Shown: one piece after another, positions 57,329-64,000 of the stretch
Layout: each line of letters opens with the position of its first letter
How positions within the stretch are numbered: position 1 is the stretch's first letter
Assembly (NCBI RefSeq): GCF_000711295.1
Contig: NZ_JOMJ01000003.1
Location: forward strand, 137,001 to 201,000
Length of the DNA: 64,000 nt
Source of the DNA: Desulfohalovibrio reitneri
GTDB lineage: Bacteria > Desulfobacterota > Desulfovibrionia > Desulfovibrionales > Desulfovibrionaceae
Direction of reading: 5' to 3'
Made by a program: the position numbers and the translations under genes
The notes under the pieces: generated by a model
What the model saw: the letters and a program-made list of their open reading frames with translations, nothing else
Told to the model about the DNA's origin: nothing
The model's database searches: none

Positions 57329-58129
57329 CTAGCCGCGTTCGTCCGGGGTCAGGCACCAAGCCAAGGCAGCCGCGGCGCAGGCCAGCACCAGTGCGGCGGC
57401 CAGCGCCACTCGCGCGGCCGCGCCAATATCCGGCCAGGAGGAAAGCGCCCAGGCGCAGGCCAGCCCCGCGCCGAGCAGCAGACCGGTCCGCCGCCCGCCA
57501 AGTCGGGCGGTCTCGCGAAAGGAGAAGCCTTCCAGCCGCCTGCTGAAATAAAACAGCAGCCCGGCGTCCAGCCCGACGCGCAGCACCCAGGCCAGGGCCA
57601 CGCCGTGAATGGAAAGCCAGGGCGCGACCAGGGCCAGCGCTCCCAGATGCAGGGGCAGTTCCGCCACGTGGCACTTGGCGACCAGGTCCGGACGCCCCAC
57701 GCCCTGCACGATGGAGTAGGGCACGAAGGCCAGGGCGTTGATGAGAAAACCCAGGCACAGCAGGCGGAAAACGTCCACGGGCGCGCCAAGGTAGTCCGTC
57801 CCCAGAAAGACCAGAACCACCTCGTTGCCCGCGGCGGTGAGGCCGATGACGATGAGCCCTATGCACCGCCCCAGCCCCTTGAGGGCCGAGGCGGTGAGGG
57901 CGTGCAGGGAGGCGCGGTCCCGTCCGCCGCGCAGGGAGCTTACTGCGGGAAAGAGGGTGGCCGAGAGGGTGGAAGGCAGCACCATGAGGTTGTCCGCGAT
58001 CTGGAAGGGGCCGGTGTAGCGGGCCACCACGCCCATCTGGGTGGCCACGTAGGTCATCGCCCCGAAGGCGAGCAGGAATCCGGCCAGCCCGGCCAGCCGC
58101 AGGGGATCGACGGCGGCGGCCGGTCTCAC
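57329..58129 (-). CDS. Half-length oligosaccharide flippase (Wzx/MOP-like)
   Basis: This 266-residue protein has about seven hydrophobic segments. Its sequence (GVVARYTGPFQIADNLMVLP, then LPSTLSATLFPAVSSLRG) matches the middle and C-terminal half of Wzx-type polysaccharide exporters, which normally have about 400-480 residues and 12-14 helices. GTG (complement 58127-58129) overlaps the TGA of the WecG-domain gene, so the short start looks genuine and no N-terminal half is present upstream. It could act as a homodimer, or be an inactivated remnant. It should move lipid-linked oligosaccharide across the inner membrane if functional. Confidence 0.65.
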   Translation of the reverse strand: MRPAAAVDPLRLAGLAGFLLAFGAMTYVATQMGVVARYTGPFQIADNLMVLPSTLSATLFPAVSSLRGGRDRASLHALTASALKGLGRCIGLIVIGLTAAGNEVVLVFLGTDYLGAPVDVFRLLCLGFLINALAFVPYSIVQGVGRPDLVAKCHVAELPLHLGALALVAPWLSIHGVALAWVLRVGLDAGLLFYFSRRLEGFSFRETARLGGRRTGLLLGAGLACAWALSSWPDIGAAARVALAAALVLACAAAALAWCLTPDERG

Positions 58130-59829
58130 GCCCCGCCCCCTTCATCGTACAGCATGCGGCGCAGCTTTTCCAGAAGAACCAGCCCCACAAAGGGCATGTC
58201 CTTGATGAAGTAGCGGCGGCCCAGCCGCAGGGGCTCCTGCTTCACCCGCCACAGCCACTCGAAGCCGTTGTCTCGCATGAGGCGCGGGGCGCGGGGTGTG
58301 CGGCCGGAAATGATGTCGAAGGCCCCGCCAACGCCGATGCCCACGGCGCAGCCGCTGGCCGCCAGGTGGTCGCGCAGCCAGTACTCCTGCCGGGGCGCGC
58401 CCAGGGCCACCAGCACGGCGGATGCGCCGGTCCCGCGCACACGCCGGGCCAGGTCGCGCGCGTCGTCAGCGGTAAGGGGGTGCGGCGTGTGAAGGGCATG
58501 CACCACGGCACCCGGGTGGGCACGGCGCAGCTCCTCGGCGGCGCGCAGGGTGTTCTCGTATTTCCCGCCCACCAGGGCCACACCCTGCCCTGTCTCGGCC
58601 GAGACGGCCGCCAGCCGCCAGACCAGGTCCGTGCCGTTGACCCGTCCGGGCAGCCTCCAGCCCAACAGCCAGGCGGCCCAGAGGATGGGCACCCCGTCCA
58701 CGGTGTTGAGGTCCGCGCTCCACAGGCTGCGGCGGAATGCGGGCAGGCGGCGGGCCTTCATCACGAAGTCCACCGAGCCGGTGGCCACCCGCAGGCGGCG
58801 GCCCGTGTTCATGGCGTGGCGCAGCCGCAGGACGGTTTCCTCGAAATCCAGGGTGTCGAAGGGCGCGCCCAACACGTTTACCCGGCGGGGCGAAAACGGT
58901 TCGCGCGGCGGTTCGACTGGCTTGGGGCGCAGGCTTAGCCGCAGGAAACGGGCCAGGGTGGCCCAACCCACCGGACGGCGCGGGCGGCCCATGCGTCGCC
59001 AGCGTGCCAGGGCGGCGGGGACGCGGGCCCACAGGCCGGGCAGTCCCCCTTCGCGGCGCAGCAGCATGTGGGCGGACATGGAGACAAGCCGGGCCGCGCC
59101 CAGCAGGTGTCCGGACGGGCGGGGCAGGCGGCGCAGGTAGATGAGCAGGCCGTTTTCCAGTTCCATGCGCCGCCGCTTTTCCCAGGAGGCCCGGCCCGAG
59201 GGGTGGGGGAAATGGCGGGCCCGGATGCGCGGGGTGAAGCGCAGCGTGCGGCCCCGGTCCATGAGTGCCAGAGCGGCTTCCTCCTCTTCGCGTGAGTAGA
59301 CCAGCTCCTCCCAGAATCCGCCCACGGCGCGGAAGTCCTCGGCCCGCGCGCAGAAGGCGGTTCCCGCGAAGGTGCACGTCTCGAACTCGCGATTAGCCCA
59401 GGCATCGGGGTCGCAGCGGAAAACCCATGCCGTGGGGTCCATGCCGTCGGTGTCACGCAGCAGCACCTTGAAGGAGAGCACGGCCAGGGAGGAATCGGCC
59501 CGCAGCATGGAGGCGGCGGTGCGGGCCGCGCCGGGGTCGGTCAGGGCGTCGTTGTCCAGAAAGAAGAGGGCCTCGCCCGTGGCCAGGGAGGCCAGATGGT
59601 TGCGCGAGGCGGCCACCCCGGCGGGCTCCACCCGGTGCAGGACGGCCCCGATGCCCGCCCCGTGGAAGCGCGGCAGCCAGGACTCGATGATCTCCAGGGA
59701 GCCGTCAGTGGAGCCCGCGTCGGCCACGACGACCTCCAGCGGGCGGTGGTCCTGGGCCAAGAGGGAACCCAGGCAGCGGTCCAGGGCGTCGGCCCGGTCG
59801 AGGTTGTGGATCAGCAGGGAGACGCGCAT
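58126..59829 (-). CDS. GT2 glycosyltransferase fused to a WecG/TagA/CpsF glycosyltransferase
   Basis: The ATG at complement 59827-59829 follows GGGGGAGAGGG, giving 567 residues. Residues about 1-290 are a GT2 domain (MRVSLLIHNLDRADALDRCL, VVVADAGSTDGS near 35, FFLDNDALTDPG near 90). Residues about 320-567 form a WecG/TagA-type domain (NVLGAPFDTLDFEE, DGVPILWAAWLLGW near 395, ALGAPRQEYWLRDH near 490). TagA-like enzymes transfer ManNAc or similar to the lipid-linked primer. The GT2 gene upstream runs into it in the same frame without a stop. It belongs to the exopolysaccharide cluster and is coupled to the flippase-like gene. Confidence 0.8.
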   Translation of the reverse strand: MRVSLLIHNLDRADALDRCLGSLLAQDHRPLEVVVADAGSTDGSLEIIESWLPRFHGAGIGAVLHRVEPAGVAASRNHLASLATGEALFFLDNDALTDPGAARTAASMLRADSSLAVLSFKVLLRDTDGMDPTAWVFRCDPDAWANREFETCTFAGTAFCARAEDFRAVGGFWEELVYSREEEEAALALMDRGRTLRFTPRIRARHFPHPSGRASWEKRRRMELENGLLIYLRRLPRPSGHLLGAARLVSMSAHMLLRREGGLPGLWARVPAALARWRRMGRPRRPVGWATLARFLRLSLRPKPVEPPREPFSPRRVNVLGAPFDTLDFEETVLRLRHAMNTGRRLRVATGSVDFVMKARRLPAFRRSLWSADLNTVDGVPILWAAWLLGWRLPGRVNGTDLVWRLAAVSAETGQGVALVGGKYENTLRAAEELRRAHPGAVVHALHTPHPLTADDARDLARRVRGTGASAVLVALGAPRQEYWLRDHLAASGCAVGIGVGGAFDIISGRTPRAPRLMRDNGFEWLWRVKQEPLRLGRRYFIKDMPFVGLVLLEKLRRMLYDEGGGA

Positions 59830-60813
59830 CAGCCCTCTCCCCCGGTTCCTCGAAGTGCGCGCCGGGACACGGGCGTCGTCGAACAGGGCGCGGAAGCGCT
59901 GGCCGAAGCGGTCCTTGTTTTTCAGGCTCCAGGCCAGCAGCGCCCTGGCGCGGGCGCAAGCGGCGCGGGGCGCGCGGGGACCGGCCAGCAGGCAGAAAAG
60001 GGATCGCAGCAAACACCCCGCGCCCACAGCCCAGGTGAAGGCGGCCGCGGCGGCGCGGCCCCGGTAGCGGCGCAGAAAGAGCCAGGGAGCCTGCCCGTCC
60101 TCGGCCTGCATTAGCTCCCGCAGTCGGGGCGAGGAGGCCGCGCTCACGCGGCCGACGTGCGCCGCCCTGGCCCGGGGCACCAGCAGCCGCGTGCGGCCGG
60201 AACGCTTCAGCCGCCGACTGAGGTCCATGTCCTCCAGGTACATGGGCAGGGTCTCGTCCAGCCCGCCCAGCTCCAGCCAAACCTCCTTGGGCAGGAGCAT
60301 GGCCGCGCCGGTGAGGCAGTCCACGGCGCGTGGGGGACCGGCCGGGTCGAGGCGCGGGGGGCCGCGCAGCAGGGATTTCAGGCCGAACCAGCGCAGCGCG
60401 GCCCGTCCGGGAGAGGGAAAGGGGCGCAGGGAGACGGGGTAGGGGCGGCCGTCCTCGTCCACCAGCAGAGGGGAGGCGCCTCCGGCCCCGGGATCGGCCA
60501 GCAGGGCGTCGCGCAGCAGCCGGGCCGACCCCGGCGCGAGGGCGGCGTCCGGGTTCAGGGGGAAGAACAGCTCGCCCCGGGCGTGTGCCAGGGCCAGGTT
60601 CATGCCCCTGGCGAAACCCAGGTTGGCTCCCGCTTCGAGAAGCCGGGCCCCGGGGATGTCGCGGCGCACCACCTCTGCCGTGCCGTCGGTGGAGCCGTTG
60701 TCCACCACCAGCGCCTCGCAGTCCAGGCCGCAGTCCAGGGCGGACTCCAGGCAGGCGCGGACGGTGTCCGCGTTGTTGTGGGTGACGACGGCGAAGCTGA
60801 TTTCCGGGGTCAT
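59830..60813 (-). CDS. GT2 (rhamnosyltransferase-like) glycosyltransferase, reads into the next gene
   Basis: The ATG at complement 60811-60813 begins a GT2 enzyme (ISFAVVTHNNADTVRACLES) with VDNGSTDGTAEVV near residue 36, GANLGFARGMNLAL near 61 and PMYLEDMDLSRRLKRSG near 185, typical of rhamnosyltransferases. About 328 codons later it meets the ATG of the next gene in the same frame with no stop between. Either the three domains form one very long protein, or a small indel hid a stop. A separate ribosome site before the next ATG favours two proteins. Probably extends the lipid-linked repeat unit. Confidence 0.72.
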
Positions 60814-62239
60814 CCTATTAGGCCCCTCGGAGCGGAGCACGGCCGGGATGGTCAGGACCAGGATCTTCAGGTCCAGCCACAGCGACCAGTTGTCGATGTA
60901 CTCCATGTCCAGTTCCATCCATCGCTCGAAGCCGATGCGGTTGCGCCCCCTGATCTGCCGCAGGCAGGTGATGCCCGGCTTCACGGAAAAGCGGCGGCGC
61001 GGCCAGTCCTCCTTGAACCGCTCCACGTCGCGCACCGGCAGGGGCCGGGGGCCGACAAGGCTCATGTCGCCGCGCAGCACGTTGAACAGCTGCGGCAGCT
61101 CGTCCAGGGAGGACTTGCGGAGCACCCTGCCCAGGCGGGTCACTCGCGGGTCGTCCGGCACCTTGAAGGTGGAGCCGCCGGAAATGTTGCGCTCCTCCAG
61201 TTCGGCCTGACGCTTCTCCGCGTCCGGGGTCATTGTGCGGAACTTGTAGCAGGTGAAGAGCCGCTTGTTGTAGCCCACACGCTTCTGCCGGAAGAGGCAG
61301 TGCCCCGAGGGGCGCTCCAGCTTCACCAGCGCGGCCACGGCCAGCAGCAGCGGGGAGAGCAGCACCAGGGCCAAACCGGACAGCCCGATGTCCAGCAGCC
61401 GCTTGACCGCCATGGAGGCCTCCCCGAGGGAGGAGGAAAAAACGGTCGTCACCAGGTCGGGGCGGAAGTTGCGCCGGGGCTGCCGGGGATCACCGAGGTC
61501 GAAGAGATGGGCGTGCAGCACCGCGTCCACTCCCTGCTCCTCGCATGCTGAGACGATCTCGGAGGCGGTGTCGTACAGGGACTTCATGGGCAGGCAGATG
61601 GCCACTTCATCCACCACGTTGGAGCGCAGGTAGTCCGGGCAGGGAGGCGAAGTCGCAGACCACCCCGCAGTCGCGCAGCTCAAGGGAGTCGTCGAGGTGG
61701 CAGATGTTGTCCACGAAGCCCGCCAGCCGGTAGCCCTTCGGCTTGGACTGGATGTTCCGGGCGAATTCCAGGGCGCGTTCGTTGGTGCCCGCGATGAGCA
61801 CGCGCCGCTTGAGTCCCTCGCCCCGGCGGCCGCGCAGCCAACGCCTGGCGCAGAGCCTGGCCAGCAGGCTCTGCCCGCAGGCGGATGCCCAGAAGACCGA
61901 CAGAAAGACCGCGCCCACGCCACGCACATGGAAGACGGCCGCCAGGGCGGTGACCGTCAGGGCGCCGCAGAGGGTGGCCAGGAGCAGGCGCGCCAGGTTG
62001 TCCTCAACACGGAAGAGGGCGGCGTAGCGGTACAGGGAAAAGACGTCGTAGAGGCCGCTCCACAGCGCGGCGAAGAGCAGCAGGCCAAGCGCTCCCGGTA
62101 AATCCGGGCGAAAGAGGCCGGGCAGTACCGCTGCCGGCCCCGCGGTGGCGGCCAGGGCGGCCACCGCCTGGGCGGCGACCACCGCCGCGCCTTCCAGGAC
62201 GCGCAGCCCCCACAGGGCATAGCGGCGCGTCAGGACCAC
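60814..62239 (-). CDS. Polyprenyl-phosphate glycosyl-1-phosphate transferase (frame interrupted)
   Basis: This is the initiating enzyme of exopolysaccharide repeat synthesis, which puts the first sugar-1-phosphate onto undecaprenyl phosphate in the inner membrane. From GTG at 62239 (complement) come four hydrophobic segments and a CoA-binding-like fold (VLIAGTNERALEFARNI). At about 61635 the frame shifts by one base. It then continues (DYLRSNVVDEVAICLPMKSL, then a last membrane helix) into the catalytic domain with KFRTMTPDAEKRQ, SSLDELPQLFNVLRGDMSLV and GPRPLP. The stop is also hidden: one more G at 60823-60826 would give VLRSEGA-stop just before the next ATG. I regard the gene as intact in the organism. 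Confidence 0.75.
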
Positions 62240-62300
62240 GGCGAACTCCAGTCAGACGTATTTCCGGCGGCTGGCATGCTTCGCCCTCGCGCCTGCCGGG

Positions 62301-64000
62301 CTACAGCCTGCGGTACAGCCGCCTGGGCACGTGGAAGCGGCGGCGGTTGTAGACGCAGCCCAGCACTTTGGCGCCGACCTGGTTGAAGAGATCCTTGACG
62401 TAGAGGCAGACCTGCTTGCGCACCGTCTCCGAACGGATGACCCAGACCACGCCGTTGGACTTGGCCGCCAGCCCGGCTGTGGAGGAGTTGGCCGCGGCCG
62501 GGGCGGTGTCGAATATCACGTAGTCGTAGGTTTGCAGCCACTCCTCCAGGAGCTTGTCGAAATGCTTGGACTCCAGGAGCTTGGATTCGGTGAGCATGGT
62601 CACCTCCTCCCGCACGGCCCCGGCCGGGAGGACGTACAGGCCGGGGATGCCGGTTTCGCGGATGCGGCGGCCGGGATCGCCGTTGGAGCCCAGCAGCAGG
62701 TCCACGAATCCCGGCGAGAGGTCGATGCCCATGGCCTGATGCACGCCGGGGTCGCGCGATTGGCGTCCACCACCAGGGCTTTCTGGTCTTCGCCCGCGGC
62801 CAGCACCCGCCCCAGGTTCAGGGCGGTGGAGGTGGCCCCTTCGCCTTTGTGGCAGCCCGTGACCACCAGGCTGTTGCCGCCGCCATTGCACATGCCGGAG
62901 AAGCAGATGCCGTCGCGCAGCGTCTTGAAGTGGTCCAGGGTCCGCTTGGTGGCCTCCGCGCCCACGGGCATGCTCTTGCCGGTTTCCGGCACCGAGGCGA
63001 AGACGGGCACCTGCAGGGTTTCCTCCACCCCCTCGGGGCGCTTGAAGGTCTGGTCCAGGTACTCGGCGGCGAAGGCGAAGCCCAGGGAGCCGAACAGGGC
63101 CAGGAAGAAGCCCAGCACGATGTTCAGGGCGCGGCGCGGCTTGGTCGGCTTGATAGGCTGGATGGGCGACTGCACGATGGAGATGTTGGAGATGCGCTCC
63201 GTCTCCAGCGCGCGGTTGATGCGGGCCTGTTCCGTCTTATCCGCGTACTTGAAATAGTTTTCCTGGTGCAGCTTGAGCTGCCGCTCCAGGCGCGAGATGT
63301 CGTTCTCCAGGTCGATAAGCCGTTCCAGTTCGCCCCTGGCCTCCTTGCGTTGCTCCTTGAGGGAGACCAGCATGGCCGACCGGGCCTTGCGGTCGGCATC
63401 CTCCATGAGCAGGGAGGAGAGGATGCGCTGGTGGACGTCGTTGACCGACTCGGTGTTCTCCGTGCGGGGCCGTTCCTGCCCCGCAAGCATCTCCTCGGCG
63501 CGGGCGATCTCCTCGCGCACGCTCTGCACGGGCAGGGCGTCCTCGCGGTAGCGGGCCAGGAGCTTTTGCTCCTGGAGCTTGAGGTCCATGAGCTGCTCCG
63601 TGAGCCGCTCCGCCGTGACGTTGCGCATGCCGGTGGTCTTGCTGGACAGGATGCGCCTGGGCATGTCCCTAAGCGCCGCCTCGAAGGTCAGTATCTTGGC
63701 TTCGGCCGAGGCTAGGTTGTTCTCCGTGGTCTCGATTTCGCGCGTGAGTTGGTTGATGCGGTTCATGACGATGGTCTGCTCATCGGCGAGCGACCCCGTC
63801 CCGGCCCGCTTCTTCAGCTGGTTGAGGCGGTTTTCGTCTTCCTCCAACATGGCCTCCAGGGTGGCCTTCTGCTCCTGGAAGAAGGAAAGGGACTCGGAAC
63901 TGCGGTGGACCTGGATATGCTTGTCCAGAAAGAGGTCCAGCACCGTGGCCAGGACACGCCGGGACATCCTGGGGGAATAGGCTTGGTAGCCCACGGTGAT
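62301..64000 (-). CDS. Wzc-like chain-length determinant with BY-kinase-type domain, partial and frame-shifted
   Basis: The gene enters from the right edge of the window. The first two thirds are a long coiled-coil periplasmic region (QKATLEAMLEEDENRLNQLK and many heptads), a PIQPIKPTKPRRALNIVLGF motif and a second membrane helix, typical of GumC/Wzc proteins that control exopolysaccharide length. The cytoplasmic end is a tyrosine-autokinase-like ATPase (LVVTGCHKGEGATSTALNLG, then YDYVIFDTAPAAANSS). At about 62755 the frame shifts by one base (LVVDAN then RDPGVHQAMGIDLSPGF). The usual P-loop Lys is replaced (GEGATST) and there is no C-terminal tyrosine cluster, only one Tyr in RRLYRRL. Confidence 0.78.

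Noticed and set aside
58126-61929. Single 1267-residue protein from the sugar-phosphate transferase to WecG
   Set aside because: Its first 100 or so residues are out of frame, and the transferase stop is lost by a likely one-base deletion, so at least that junction is artificial.

Overview
The window is about two thirds G+C and almost fully coding. It looks like chromosome of a sulfate-reducing bacterium of the Desulfovibrionaceae type (Desulfobacterota). The evidence is a complete dissimilatory sulfate-activation and APS-reduction set (sat, aprBA, qmoABC plus qmoD), glycolate/lactate-type dehydrogenase subunits, a mannose-family PTS fragment with HPr and enzyme I, and gene neighbours that match that family as I remember it. 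No tRNA, rRNA, CRISPR array, prophage or intact insertion sequence was found; one decayed IS5-type transposase tail lies near 23.4 kb.

Layout. 1-9.6 kb: glycan/envelope genes (GT2 and GT4 glycosyltransferases, a UDP-galactopyranose-mutase-like flavoprotein, PAP2 phosphatase) with housekeeping genes between them (TatD, DUF4911 protein, Xaa-Pro peptidase, LarB). 9.7-13.6 kb: a sigma-54 activator with a degenerate receiver domain, an aminotransferase and three small unknown genes. 13.7-23.2 kb: a translation/export run on the + strand: ffh, rpsP, khpA, rimM, trmD, rplS, rnhB, yraN, rsmI, then PTS EIID-HPr-EI and smpB. 24-32.7 kb: glcD-glcF-like pair, secA, a DUF481 outer-envelope protein, argJ, an HD phosphohydrolase and a phosphodiesterase. 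32.8-38.5 kb (minus strand): a four-gene operon encoding a chorismate-mutase/EPSP-synthase-like fusion, a coiled-coil protein, aconitase and a PpiD-type foldase.

38.8-49.0 kb is the energy-metabolism core. ATP sulfurylase (sat) activates sulfate to APS. AprBA reduces APS to sulfite plus AMP. The membrane-linked QmoABC complex passes quinol electrons toward AprBA, and the coiled-coil QmoD-type protein follows. The sat and apr leaders each carry an 18-bp inverted element resembling a Rex (NADH-sensing repressor) operator, and the apr leader also holds a terminator-like hairpin. 49.3-54.2 kb is a branched-chain amino-acid-type ABC transporter (livG-K-H-M-F). 54.3-55.7 kb has a TPR protein and a stand-alone HPt domain. 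55.7-64 kb (minus strand) is an exopolysaccharide cluster: Wzc-like chain-length/BY-kinase protein, polyprenyl-phosphate sugar transferase, GT2 and GT2-WecG glycosyltransferases, a half-length flippase and a beta-helix protein containing a 16-base G tract.

Caution on reading frames. At least seven genes, including the conserved rimM and rsmI, carry single-base frame breaks, mostly one base short in a G or C run. I read most of these as sequencing or assembly indels and annotate the genes as interrupted but probably functional. This also weakens any claim about the 16-G tract. All functional calls come from sequence reading and family knowledge; no database search was possible.
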